Origin: Acanthochlamys bracteata
Lineage: Eukaryota; Streptophyta; Magnoliopsida; Pandanales; Velloziaceae
Assembly: GCA_019914995.1 (NCBI GenBank)
Contig: CM034129.1
Coordinates: forward strand, 5,903,725-5,967,724
Direction of reading: 5' to 3'
DNA length: 64,000 bases
The notes under the pieces were generated by a model, which was given only the letters and a program-made list of their open reading frames with translations, did no database searches and was not told where the DNA came from. Both the position numbers and the translations under genes were made by a program. Below, piece after piece: positions 26,201 to 37,499 of this stretch; within the stretch, counting starts at the first letter, position 1, and each line of letters begins with the position of its first letter.

Positions 26201-28745
26201 AGCAACAAATATCAACGAAAGAGAATAGCCTCACTACTCTGTTCACCTAGGCAAACACTTTTAATCACTCTTCAGTTTGTACAAAAAGTAAGTTTAAGGC
26301 TTCGTTTGTCTTCATGAAGATCATAAATGCTCATTGGTATAGAACATCACAAATTCAATGCTTCATCACATCAATAAACAAACAAAGTATCAAAAATTTT
26401 TGGAAAGAATCTTTCCAAGTCCTTAATCTTGGTCTATGCTTGACATGCATGGATTCTCTTAGGCTAGCCTATTTTTGGTTGGTCTAGTTCCATATTTGTT
26501 AGATCTTTTCTTTTCTTTTCTTTTCTTTCTTTTTTGAATTTCTATTGCTTAGATGTGCTTTGAGAAGCAAAATTTTCAGCCTTCTACAAAAGTTGATTTC
26601 TGCTGTGAATTAGTGAAGGATCATAATGTCTATTAAAGAATGCCAAAAGCTCTTTTCAGTTAAAGAAAGCCTCAGAAACATCATTTAGAAAATTGCTTTT
26701 AAAAACGAAATTTTAAAAAGGGCTTTAGTAGTTATTTTTCAGAAAATAGTCTTTGTAAATAACTGTAACTACTTTTGAAGTAATTAATAGAAAAAACTTC
26801 TTTTGTCTAAAGAGGAGCTTTAAAAAGTTTTTCTATCTAAACAATGCAAAAGTCTAATTTTTCATGATCATAAATTATACAAAAGCTCTGTTCTGTATAA
26901 ATAAGTTAAAGTGCATGCTTAATGGTGAAGGATATGCTTTTAACATTTATTGCACGAAACATGCTTTTAGAATAAATAATGTCTGGAAGTAGCTTTTAGT
27001 GCCATTCGTATAGCCTATTTCGAGGGGCTTCAATTAAACCCTAAGTACCTACTGGAACTCTGATTTACATTTCATCATATCAGAGCAACTAATTAAGTCA
27101 TTTCGGCAATCGTTTATGTACTCTAATGCTATATATGAATTTCCTTTTTTTCTAAATTGTTTCTTTATATAAATGTACCATCTTGAACCCAGGAATATTG
27201 CTCAGTTAGCAAAGGTGAAGATCATGAGAAGACCAGGCCAGTGGGATGAACTTCATATTCCACAAAGGTATAGTATGTCTGCTTTATATTTGAGTACTAG
27301 AACTAGATTTGATACATCGATTCAAGCTAGAGAAGATATATAGAGTTTCTATCTTGACTTGGATATCCGAACTGATACAACCTCTTCCTCATCCAAGGAG
27401 TGCATTAAAAGCTATTGCTGTTTAGTGCTGCAGTTTTTTTCTGACATCCTAGCATCTAAAACAGCTTCTCTTTCTTTTGTTTGATTTAATTTAATTTTTT
27501 TTTGTTTTTGATGTTTTTAAAGAAAAATCTATAGCAGACTATTTCCGTGTAGCGGAAGGGACTACAACATATGCACGAAATCATATTTTTCTAAGATGTC
27601 ATTAGGATTTTATTATTGTGTTTATTTATGTATATGCATACACATATATTTATCATATAGTGTAACCACTAGCTCTTTCAGCAAGCTTGATTGGCTGTAT
27701 ACTGTTACTTGGGACATCTATTATTGTCTTCTTTCTTTCTATAAGCTATTATAGCTAACCTTCTTTAGTGAATTGCTTTAATGACATCTTTCTTTCTTTC
27801 TACTTTCTTTTTCCCCTCAATTTCTTCCCATGTTTACAATGGAGTTTCTCTGGCTTCTTTCATAGGATCTGTACTCATAAATTTTCCATGACAGCATTAG
27901 ATCAATTGTTTGCCTCAACTTGCCAAGCTTTTCTGGAGGATTAAATCCCTGGGGAACTCCAAGCAGAAGGAAAGAGCTAGATGTAAGTCTACCTTTCAAT
28001 AATTTTTTGTCTACCAACCCAATTAATGTTGAAGAAAAAGTCTTTTGCTTATTTATTTCGCTATGCAAATGACAGAGAGGTCTCACAGAGCCTTATGTAG
28101 ACGATGGTTTTCTTGAGATAGTGGGTTTTAGAGATGCTTGGCATGGACTGGTGCTGCTTACTCCCAAGGGCCATGGTACTCGTCTTGCACAGGTAACATC
28201 CTACTTCTACTTTCTTACTTCCCATTTCTGGTTCTAGCAAAGTCATTATATTCTTCTATGAGAAAGGTGATGCATGTCTTGTTCCACATGGGATACTCTA
28301 ATTTCTCTTGTGAGACATGGAAAATTGATCTAGGTGGTTATATCAAAAAGACTAATGAATAATCGACTACGTTATTATTATAGTAGCACAATTTAATCAT
28401 GTTGACTCTTTACTGCTCCACCAGGCACATCGAATCCGTTTTGAATTTCATAAAGGTGCAGCAAGCGAAACACACATGCGGATAGATGGAGAGCCATGGA
28501 AGCAGCCACTGCCTCAGGATGATGACACTGTTACAGTAGAAATCTCCCATCTTGGACAAGTTAACATGCTGGCAATTGACAAATGCAGATCGAAGAGTAT
28601 TTACGATCCATCCAGCCCCTCATCAGTCAGCCATCACGATAACGGCAGTGAGGGTTCAGATGAGGAATCAGAGGAGAGGAGAAAATTTGGAGCTGCAGAC
28701 ACATTCAGATTACAAGAGGATGTAGATATTGCTCACTTCAGCTAA
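19657..28745 (+). CDS. DGK5-like: diacylglycerol kinase, DGK5-like (plant cluster III)
   Basis: Phosphorylates diacylglycerol with ATP to phosphatidic acid, a lipid second messenger in stress and defence signalling. A non-coding leader exon (about 19657-19784) is followed by a 1.6-kb intron. Coding starts at 21431 and ends at 28745. Exons: 21424-21643, 21731-21853, 21971-22099, 22924-23009, 23133-23256, 24478-24526, 25190-25272, 25905-25972, 27193-27267, 27895-27982, 28076-28192 and 28425-28745. All junctions are GT-AG and all phases join, giving 491 residues. The catalytic domain begins [16 protein letters not shown] (about residue 41). The ATP-binding [10 protein letters not shown] is at 113-122 and [12 protein letters not shown] ends at 155. 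The accessory domain includes [18 protein letters not shown] and GGLNPWGTP. There is no C1 domain or membrane anchor, as expected for cluster III enzymes. The acidic tail ([12 protein letters not shown]) is typical of the DGK5 branch. No disabling change is seen. Confidence 0.95.
20214..20242 (+). repeat. poly(T) tract, 29 bp, in the DGK leader intron
   Basis: An uninterrupted T run followed by T/C-rich blocks up to about 20.41 kb. A long pyrimidine tract in a leader intron is a likely length-polymorphic site. Confidence 0.8.
23257..24477 (+). other. DGK intron with a coding-like patch
   Basis: This intron separates the exon ending ...HTDSLNM from the exon starting EGYDTYRGG. At 23994-24087 a stretch preceded by cag reads [20 protein letters not shown] and on to [10 protein letters not shown] before a stop. 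It is not part of the known kinase architecture. A trinucleotide-rich patch (gttgtt, ctactaccaccatcatc) lies at about 24.34-24.40 kb. Confidence 0.45.
25973..27192 (+). other. DGK intron, no other gene
   Basis: 1.2-kb intron. It holds a short (ttttc)n microsatellite near 26.51 kb and nothing else recognised. Confidence 0.5.
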
Positions 28746-29823
28746 ACTCCATTGCATTTAACCTACCCCATTCTGGTTTTTACTTTTCTCACTTGTATAT
28801 ATTCTAGTTCGATACAATTGCAATATCATAGAAAGTAGCTTTCTGTATATGCTAGTTGAATTTGTAGTCAGTTGTCATTTTTGGAGGTTAATATTGAACC
28901 AGGTAGTTGCTAATGGAGAAGCTCATTGTACCATGCTTACTTACTACAGGTTTTATCTCTTGCCTATTCTGCTCTAATGGTTCGTTACTCTGTTTATGGT
29001 TGCTTCCCTCATCTGCTCTTTTACCCAATACTTTTAATTTCAAAATTTCAAGTTATCTTTTCATTAATTGCTCGTCTTCATTAGTTTTGCTCTTTATATG
29101 TTATGCTCTCGTGTTGATCCGCATTTGATGTCAAGACTTCTTTTTTTTTCTCTTCATAGTTATTATTATTGGCGTGAGTTAATACATTTTTAAAATATAA
29201 TTATCTTAAATTTTTTTTAGATTTATATTATATATTTTAAATATTTTTTATTTAGTATTATAATATAAATATATATGCATTAAATGATCGTATAAGATTG
29301 AATAATTTTATCATTATATTTGGGTCTCTGGATAGTTATTATATTTGAAGTAGGATTTTATGGATGGCCATGATTTATGAGTTATGACAGTTTGTTCACT
29401 TTGTTGGAGTAATCTTTAAGAAGTATTAACTGGTACGGTAAATTATACATTTTACTCAACAAATAACTCTTTTTTCAAGCAAAATAATTTTATATGATTA
29501 ATACTCAAATAACCCTTTGGGCAGTGTTTACTTCAAACTCTTTTTTCAAGTAAATTAAAGGTATATAATACGCAACCTTGCAACTTTTGAGTACTTGCCA
29601 TATTTGCACGACTTTTGTTGGTTTTTCTGCGGGCTTTTGCAGCCTAAAAAAGCCATGCACAGTATTGAAAAATATTTAAAAATTTTAATAATATGATTAA
29701 TACGTTAAATATAATTTTTAGTACAAATTTCTTTTCTGAAAAATTATGAAAGCTATTCTCAAAAGTTGTTTTTCTCTAAAAGCCATAATTTGGAATGGTA
29801 GCTATTACGGTACTCCTTATCCT
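28746..29823. other. DGK 3' flank and spacer
   Basis: The 3' UTR of the kinase gene is expected in the first few hundred bases. After that comes AT-rich sequence with no gene up to the tRNA. Confidence 0.4.
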
Positions 29824-29828
29824 GCGGG

Positions 29829-29871
<43 letters not shown>

Positions 29872-29896
29872 GCGTGTTCGATCCACGCTCACCGCA
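29824..29896 (+). tRNA. tRNA-Phe (GAA)
   Basis: A 73-nt sequence that folds as a full cloverleaf. The acceptor stem is GCGGGGA/TCACCGC with one internal mismatch, as I recall it for plant nuclear tRNA-Phe. The D arm is GCTCAGTTGGGAGAGC, and the anticodon arm TCAGACTGAAGATCTGA carries GAA at 29857-29859. The T arm is GCGTGTTCGATCCACGC, with discriminator A. Internal A and B boxes are intact, there is no intron, and CCA is not encoded. A TTTT at 29897-29900 serves as a pol III terminator, with a second T run just downstream. Confidence 0.97.
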
Positions 29897-29915
29897 TTTT
29901 AAAAGGTTTTTTCGT
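29897..29915 (+). terminator. pol III terminator of tRNA-Phe
   Basis: TTTT directly after the tRNA 3' end, backed up by a TTTTTT run at about 29907-29912. Confidence 0.7.
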
Positions 29916-30581
29916 AGACTTAGTTAATTTGGAAAAATATGTACATATTACAACAAAATCTACTACCAAATGTCAAAATTCCAACGTGAAAAGATAGCCA
30001 TTGGTTTCATTTATCTTGTCTACATGGCCTTCTATTTTATTACATTGCCTGCTTACTACTTGGTATTCTTTCTTTTTTGATTTAGAAGTAGTCTCATATT
30101 AATTAAGAAATATTTATTCAATTTAAATAGCCTAAACTTGCCCAGATTGTCAGATTGCTTTTCTCATAAAGTTTTAGTGGAAAATATACCAATTTTTTGT
30201 AGATGATTTCGTTAAAAGCTACACTTCAACATATGTATAGGGTTACTATTATAACATTAATATTCTTGTAGCTATACTAGGGAATGTTCTTCTATTAGTT
30301 CAATTTCAGTTACTTCAAAACTAGGCAAGTGAAGAACTTCGTACATTTGAAACCAGAGGCAAGCACACCCTGTTTTCCTTTGAGAACAGTACAAAACCAG
30401 GTGCCTTTCGTGATGTAATGGGTACTGTTGTCACTATATGTCCTTTCTTTTTCCAAATTACAATATAACAAAGTGACATATGATTCCACAATCTTTCCAT
30501 GAGTGCATAGCTAAATCAATGCTGTTGTGTACAGTTCAAGAATGGAACAAGTAATTGATGGGGTTGATAATTGAAAGATGG

Positions 30582-30886
30582 TGCTAAGGGCATAATTCAA
30601 ATGCACCAAAACTCTACTTTCTCATTCAAATTTCATATATTTTAGATACCACGACAAAATCTCTATTTTTATCTTTACATCGAACTTCAATTTCACAAAA
30701 GTTTTACTCCAAACTTTAATTTTTATAAAACTATTATTCCGAAATCTACTTCGCTTTAATTTTTCATTACCACTCATCCACTCCAAAATCCACCTTTATC
30801 AAACTCTATTTTTTACAAAATTTTATTTTTATAAAACTCAATTTCATGTAATTCACTTTCAATGTGATTGAAACATGCTCTAAAAG
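30582..30886. repeat. MITE-like element with GCTAAGGGCAT-type ends
   Basis: The left end gctaagggcataattcaaatg is mirrored by the right end gattgaaacatgctctaaaagg. The body has repeated aaaactc/ttttac motifs and is less AT-pure than the other MITEs. Confidence 0.4.
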
Positions 30887-31095
30887 GGCACCGTCTTTTT
30901 CAAAAACCTCTCATGGTTTTGTAATAAAACAAACAGAGTGTGGAAATCCACTTACACCAACATATAGCAACAAATTTCATGAATCTTTTGGGCCCAATCA
31001 ACTCTACATACCCAAATTCTATAAACATCATAATTTTGCACTACTAAATTTGTACAACTATTATAGTTCAGTATATACAAGACCATAACAAATTA

Positions 31096-31391
31096 ATGAA
31101 AGCAGAAACGTTTTCTATCGCAACAAAGGCTTCATGTAAAGTTGCAGCGAGCTTGGCAGCAGTAGAGGCTGCTAAAGTCCAAGGAGGCTAGTGTAGGTGG
31201 AACTATGCTTTGAGAAATCTACCCTAGAATGCCAGGAACAACATTGGTTTCTATATCAGCCGAGAAGAATGTTATCTTCCATGATTGAGGAAAGGTTAAT
31301 AGTAAGAGAGAGTGTTCATAAACAGAAGGCCAAACAATTCGAAGGATCACTGAGAAAAGTTATGTATCTAAGTTGTTGGGGACCTTATTAG
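31096..31391 (+). pseudogene. wound-induced polypeptide (DUF3774) pseudogene, copy 1
   Basis: Host gene copy that has decayed. It starts MKAETFSIATKASCKVAASL, keeps CRWNYALRNL and the C-terminal EGSLRKVMYLSCWGPY before the normal stop position. Two in-frame TAG codons (one after VQGG, one after ALRNLP) and a frame change before RRMLSSMIEERL make it non-functional. It lies on the strand opposite to copies 2-4, which it resembles over its whole length. Confidence 0.85.
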
Positions 31392-32077
31392 ATTCCAACA
31401 TTCTTCTATCTTGTAAGGTTCTATTGCTTGTTGTCTAAATTGAAGATAATATATAGCAAAAATATGTTAAACTCTTTGCTGACTTGTTGGATGGTTATAT
31501 AGAAACTATAGTTAGAAACTTGATTCCTAATCAGTTGTAGTATTTGAGTGAAACAACAGAAGAATCAATGCTTCGTAGCAACTAGAACTACGTAATCTGC
31601 AGCACAAGCAGATGAACTAGGCCTCGTTTAAACAGTTATTCTTGCTGAGTTTTAAATCATGTCTTAGTAACGAATAAATTTTGGACAAACAAAAACCATA
31701 TAAATGCTTCCCAATGTTACAGAGAAAGGGGTCTTCAATTGGATTCGTAAGCTTGTTCTTCTCTTGTTTAGAGGAAAAAGATGTCGAAGGGGTTCAGATT
31801 CCTTAACATTACTTGTCCTAATTTTTAGTTCCCTTTATATCAATTTTCAAATTTAAGAAAAAAAAAAGCTTCTATATCATTCTGCTATAATCGTCCGGTC
31901 TTTCTGTTGGGAGTCTAATGCGATTGACATAAATAATTTTTATAAGATGAAGTGCTCCTTGTGTAATAAACACAAGTCAAGATGTACAGCAGTATTCGTT
32001 TCAGTAAAAATCCTAGCAGCAAAAATCTAAGCAAAGAATTTACATCAAAATTTGATACTGGTAGTAGATGATGATGT

Positions 32078-32365
32078 TTAATTAGGTCCCCAGCAGCTGA
32101 GATACATAACTTTTCTCAATGATTCTTCGGAATTCTTAGCCTTCTCACCATCACCATCTCTTACCGACAATCTTTCTTCAATAAAAGAAGAACAAAATCT
32201 TCTAGCTTGAGACACTGATCCCATCTTGTTCTTAGCATGATGGTGTAGACTTTTCAAAGCGTAGTTCCATCTGCAGAGACCCCCTTGGTCTTTAAGTGCT
32301 TCAACTGCTCCAACACTCGCTGCAACCATCCATGAACCCTTTGCTGCTGCTGCACAAGAAGCCAT
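32078..32365 (-). CDS. wound-induced polypeptide family protein (DUF3774), copy 2
   Basis: Small single-exon protein of about 95 residues. The start chosen is MASCAAAAKGSWMVAASVGA, which fits the family's usual N-terminus; an ATG 24 bases upstream (MKVKLSRV) is possible. Conserved blocks are [42 protein letters not shown] and the C-terminal ESLRKVMYLSCWGPN. There is no convincing cleavable signal peptide; the N-terminal segment is a short amphipathic/hydrophobic helix. Members in other plants are induced by wounding, and some act as or release defence-modulating peptides. That is family knowledge, not shown here. A TATA box lies 106-115 bp upstream of the start. Confidence 0.9.
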   Translation of the reverse strand: MASCAAAAKGSWMVAASVGAVEALKDQGGLCRWNYALKSLHHHAKNKMGSVSQARRFCSSFIEERLSVRDGDGEKAKNSEESLRKVMYLSCWGPN

Positions 32366-32470
32366 CACTCTGCTTAACTTGACCTTCAAGAAGAATTAAG
32401 AGTGGATTCCAGGTTCTATGAAGACGAATTTTGTGTTTTGAATTGTATGTCAAGCTTGAAGTCGGTATGA

Positions 32471-32480
32471 TATTTATAAA
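32471..32480 (-). promoter_or_regulatory. TATA box of wound-polypeptide copy 2
   Basis: Minus-strand tttataaata followed by tcataccgac. A cognate block (aaaaatatcatactga) lies at the same relative place before copy 3, so this core promoter was duplicated with the gene. Confidence 0.65.
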
Positions 32481-32753
32481 CTTGGAACGGCTGTATCACG
32501 ATAAGAGTATTCCTAAGCATTAGTTAGCAGTATTGCTAGATTTTAGGTGCTAGTGGTTTTCCAGGATTCAGGGTGCCAGTTTCTCATTGTTTTTAGGAAA
32601 ACCATGAGAGGTTGTTCACAAATTTATTCTTATCATTATTGGCAATTTGTGTACTTTGTTGTGTCAATCATTGATTGGTTGCTTTTCCAACACCTAGAAG
32701 TGGAGAAAGAGAGAGGCCTTTAATTATAGGCTATATGAAAGGATACTTACGGA

Positions 32754-32948
32754 AGGAGTGTTTAGAATTTATTTTAAACAAAAAATATTTTAAAAAATAA
32801 AATTTATTTTTTTATTAAATTTTAATATTTTTATAGCTTAAAAATTTTAATATTTTTAAATATTTAAATAAAATTATATAAAATATTATAAAATTTATTT
32901 AAAAATATAAATTGATATTTATTTTTTAAAAAGCTCTTAAATGCTCCG
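32754..32948. repeat. AT-rich MITE, GRNCGTTTG-end family (copy 5)
   Basis: Begins aggagtgtttagaattt and ends aaatgctccgtcaaac. The inner aaatttttaaatattt runs are typical of the family. Confidence 0.5.
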
Positions 32949-33771
32949 TCAAACATGACCGAAATGAACCCATGCATGGAAATGTAATAGTTTTATCTTT
33001 TAATTACAATGAGAAAATTATTGCCACAAATGCTTCGGCTAAAAATTTTATTTTTTCAAAAAACATAATATATTTTTGGGTAGACGAATAAATTAAGTAA
33101 CACCATCCTCATCAAGCCAAAGCTATTATTTCAATTGAATTTTCAATTTGGTATTAGTGTTAATAAGGTTGTATCTACTGATTCATAAATGGTTTTATAT
33201 AATATTTGCATTTAAAAATTGTCAATGTAATATAAATCAATCATATTGATTTTAATTTGATGTCGGTTTAAATAAAAAGACTTAATTTTGCTTTCTCTAT
33301 TATGTTTGAGGTAAGAAGTTATTGTCTTCAATGTTCTTAGCTTGTCTGAGTGTATTGCTTCAAAATCCTAAAATCTATTCACTAGTAGTTTCAGTATCAG
33401 TACAGCACTACTATCATGTTTTATGTAAAATAGAAATTTTTAAGACTAAGTAAGACAGAATTAGTTTGGAAATAGGATATATAAATAAAGTTTTCGAACA
33501 TTTATGTTTATGAACATCTCTCTGTTTAATTATTACTAATTGATTATTTACTAATTAAGATTGAAAACACTAAGCAAGCATGGGGTGTAGAATTTCTGAT
33601 TAGGGAGTTGTGAGTTTCATTTCATCAACTATATATGAAGGATAGAGAATTCCTCCAATGTTTTAAACTTTTCTATATCTTTCTAAAACTTATACAAAGT
33701 ATAGAATTGAGACTCTCCAATTTTAGTAGTAGGAGAATCGATCAAAAGTATAACATCGTGATCATGCCTAT
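32949..33771. other. intergenic between wound-polypeptide copies
   Basis: AT-rich, no gene or element recognised. The first bases of copy 3's 3' flank show the same aattaggtccccagcag sequence over the stop codon as copies 2 and 4. Confidence 0.4.
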
Positions 33772-34062
33772 CTAATTAGGTCCCCAGCAGCTTAGATACA
33801 TTACTTTCCTCAATGATTCTTCTGATGATTTCTTCGTCTTATCTGCATCAGCCTGTCTAACAACTAATCTTTCTTCAACGAAAGAAGAGCAAACTCCTCT
33901 TGTTTGAGATGTTGATCCGATCTTGTTCTTGGCATGCTGGTGAAGATTTCTCAAAGCATAGTTCCACCTGCAGAGATCACCTTGGTCTTTCAATGCTTCA
34001 ACTGCTGCAACGCTTGCCGCAACCATCCACGAAGCCTTTGATGCTGCTGCACCAGAAATCAT
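33772..34062 (-). CDS. wound-induced polypeptide family protein (DUF3774), copy 3
   Basis: About 96 residues in one exon. The start is taken as MISGAAASKASWMVAASVAA to match copies 2 and 4; the open frame runs 58 codons further upstream, but that part lies in the 5' UTR by comparison and has no family similarity. Blocks: [48 protein letters not shown] and EESLRKVMYLSCWGPN ending at the stop. It is the closest intact paralogue of copy 2 in the same orientation, 1.4 kb away, which implies tandem duplication. No break is seen. Confidence 0.9.
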   Translation of the reverse strand: MISGAAASKASWMVAASVAAVEALKDQGDLCRWNYALRNLHQHAKNKIGSTSQTRGVCSSFVEERLVVRQADADKTKKSSEESLRKVMYLSCWGPN

Positions 34063-34187
34063 TTGTGCCCTTTTTTTCTTTTGATCTTGAAGATGAAGAA
34101 GAGTGAATAAAATTCCGTAAGGAAGGCAGGAGTTTTTGTTTGTGTTTGCGTTTGTGTTTGGGGAGAGGTAGGAGGCAATCAGTATGA

Positions 34188-34197
34188 TATTTTTAAA
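34188..34197 (-). promoter_or_regulatory. degenerate TATA box of wound-polypeptide copy 3
   Basis: Minus strand tttaaaaata, aligned with tttataaata of copy 2. The A-for-T change may weaken the core promoter (inference). Confidence 0.45.
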
Positions 34198-34236
34198 GGA
34201 AACCAAGGGAACGTTCCCTGCTGTTTTTTTCTCCAT

Positions 34237-34734
34237 TTATGCAAGTGGATTTCAATCTACGAATCAGGACTACACTCGCAGACTCACATTGTTTTACCTC
34301 AAAAACCAGGGGAGGTTTCAATAAGTGTGCTGTTTCTGATAATTGGCCACATCTGTAGGAGCTTATCTCTTTCTCAGCAGAAGGAATAGACTAGAGTCAC
34401 AAGTGGCTAGCTACTTTCCACCCTCTGTTTTTTTTTCTTTTCTTTTTCATGAAACACATATACCTTCCTGCTTAACTGTAACAATTTTGATTCTAGTATC
34501 AACGTTCATGCATTACTAATTGGTCCTATACTGTCTGATCTCCAACATACTTAAAAGGACTAGCAATAGTGTAGGATTCATTCGGGTCCAACAGAAAAGA
34601 AGTAATGTGGAGTTGGAAGAATGGTGATCAAAGCCTTCACAATTGGTTATCCGGATTCCATAGTTGTAAATTTTGGCTCCAATTCTATCCAAGGTTGTTC
34701 TGAAGGAGTCATATGTGTTGGGAAGATACAACAT
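34237..34734. other. intergenic, nothing recognised
   Basis: No gene or element supported between the promoter of copy 3 and the nested retroelement complex. Confidence 0.35.
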
Positions 34735-35329
34735 TGGAAGAGTTAGCCAAAATAAAACAACTCAAGGATTCGGTCCATACACTAGAAATTCAAATCCAAT
34801 TTAAAAACTTAAACCAATGGGTTATAAAACTCTCTAATATATTAATCCCCTTCTTATTTTATTTTTATTCAATATTAGATTAATATACTCACTTAAATCT
34901 CCTCCTCAAGAATGAGTCATCCATATTTCTCCTCAGCCGACTAACCATTTGGCTTCGAACACTATTACTGCACACCAAGAGTCAGCCGCTAGAGCGCAAC
35001 TTGCTCCAAATTTTCACTCACACCTTGCGGAAGTCCATATGAGTCACATTGTTTTTAACTTGCTCATCGCATTACTAGTTAGAGTTATAACATGCGCCGG
35101 TTATCTCATCTGGGCACCGTCTATGTAACTAAAATTCAGTCATCATGTCATACCCCCGACTCCTAGACCGTGATAGGTATTGGTCTAGACTAAGTCCAAG
35201 TCATATCCGAACTCGGCTCAGCCTAATAAGCTTTAATTGAAGCACCACTTATACATTAAACACATGCCAAAATTTTCAAAATTTTCAGCATAACCTCTCC
35301 TATAAACTTAAAGGAAAAACTTAAATATT

Positions 35330-37199
35330 TGTTGGAACCCGTTGGTTGATTTTGATGATAACAATAATTAAGAATTATAATTTATGAATTAGGTGAACTA
35401 ATAACTTGAATCAAGTTCTATAGAATTTTACAAATAAGATTTATCATTCACCTATCAGATAACAAGCCATCTATAGCACTTCTACTGATAGCCACCTAAC
35501 AGCCAGCTACATACTTGCTATCTATATATAGAACTTTTTCATAAACGTATGAACAGTAGTAAAAATAGAGCACAGATAGAGGATTATAAACTTCAGTCAG
35601 TAATCAACCAGCTACCTTAATTGCTATGTCACTGCTACATAGATCAAACAACTAAGTATAGAAACAGAGCATCGCAAACAGAGAACAGAGGATTCGATAT
35701 CCGCCAACTTCAATGCTACTCGTTGGACTGAAATAATTTCAAGCATTGTTCGAGAAATCATGATAATCGTTTACTTTTTAGAAGTAATTTCAAATATGAT
35801 GCCAATTCTATTTGAGCTTCAAGTTTTCATCAAAATTAGACCAACATGTACACTACAAGGTTGATCGAATAACACATCAAATGACGAACAACATAAGTTT
35901 AGAAAAATCGTGAAATGATAGATGAAAATTCAGTAAACAAAGAGCAAAATCAAATATTGCTGAAACAATTTTTTAGATGTAATTCAATCAAGAATTCGTC
36001 ATCGATTTGAAGAAAAAATTTGAAGACTCAATAAGAAACACATTAGCTACAAATTCATATCAATAAAAATGAAAAATCATAACAGGAGAAGATAAAGAAC
36101 ACAGTACAAAGTATCATTGAATTATGTCTTGTTGACAACGCAGAAATGCTTCAACAAGGCAGAGTCAAGCTGTTGGAGTCCATTTTATTTAAAGCAGTCA
36201 ACTCAACAGAGAGCAGCAAACCAAGAGAAGCCAACTCAGCTGGAGAAAATTGAAAAAGACAACTCAGCTGAAACAATTTAGGATTACAAGCGGGAGCTTT
36301 GAGTTTTCTTTACTAGTGGATTTAATGCTGATAAAAGAGTTGCACCAGATTAACTAAAAGAAGTCTTGAGGGAGCTGATTAATCACTGAGCACATTTCAT
36401 ATTCAACTTAAAGCTTGCCATCAACGGAAAACTTTCTCCAACGGAAAGATCCATCTATCTACAAAGCATATAACATTATAAGAAGAAGGAAAGTTGAAGA
36501 ACAGAGCCAGATAAGAGGGGAATATACTGAACAATTCAAAAAAGGGAGAACAAGCATTACACCGACTTAAATTCTCAAAGAAAAGAATTCTCGTTGCTGC
36601 TGATTATATATTGAACATTTTTTGTTAGCTTCTTTGATCATCTCACTTGCTTACTTTAAATTTATTACTTATTGAGATTGATCCTATATTTAATCTTGTG
36701 CTTTAAATTTCTATAAATGCTGAAGTACTTAGAGCACTTGGGAGAGAAGCTCGATTGGAGTTTGGAAAAAATTCTTAAACTTTGTAACAAGGCTAGCGTG
36801 TGAGCCAGTGAGATTAGGCTATCCAGTAGACTACGAATAGTTGTTTTTATGAAGAAACCCTTAAGAGCAAAGTGCTTCCAAGCTTGGCATCCAAAGTGTG
36901 CTTGGGGAAGCACTTTGCTCTTGGTAAATGTAGCTTGTTAAAAATCTAATGAAGCTTTGGCTCTTTGATAGAGCATCCATAGATGTAGGCAAGAAATTTT
37001 ACCGAACCATGTAAATCTTCTGAGTAGCTCTTATTTATGTTTAAATTGTCGTACTGCAGTATTTTTGTCCACAAGATTTATCATACAAACAGCCAGCTGA
37101 CTATCTGTTGTTTGTATTAACTTTTGTTAAACAAAAATTATTAATTATCAACTCAATTCACTCTTCTCATATTGAGTTGATCTTTAAGGTTATCTAATA
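35330..37199 (+). mobile_element. solo LTR, SIRE/Maximus-like Ty1-copia
   Basis: Begins tgttggaacccgttggttga then ttttgatgataacaa, and near its end has caactcaattcactcttctc then attgagttgatc. Both features are typical of SIRE-type copia LTRs. It ends tctaata and is flanked by perfect ATATT duplications (35325-35329 and 37200-37204). At 1.87 kb it is a long LTR without internal sequence. It sits inside the gypsy-type LTR and is therefore younger than it. Confidence 0.7.
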
Positions 37200-37482
37200 A
37201 TATTTTTCATAATAACAATAACATATTACTATAAGAATATCCAAAGATAATGACAGACATTAGCTTTCAATTGGACTAATAAAAAACTAATGGCATCCAA
37301 GCCAAACACATATAACACCATATTATAATATTTAATATACAACTTACTTACACAAATCTTTCAAAGTTACGGAGCCAATTATATGAAAGAAAATAAATAT
37401 GCAGATTATACCCTCAACTCACCGATTGGCGTCATGCTATTAGTTGCACTCAACTCGTCTTTATCATATCTGCGAGAGGCAC

Positions 37483-37499
37483 AAAAAAAAAAAAAAAAA
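37483..37499 (+). repeat. poly(A) tract, 17 bp
   Basis: A simple A run inside the outer LTR. Confidence 0.7.

Noticed and set aside
33889-34236. Long N-terminal extension of wound-polypeptide copy 3 (upstream ATG at 34236) and an antisense frame
   Set aside because: The extension has no counterpart in paralogues and lies over the expected 5' UTR and TATA region. The antisense frame is a shadow of the real gene.
36665-36913. 82-codon minus-strand open frame
   Set aside because: Lies wholly within the SIRE-like solo LTR.
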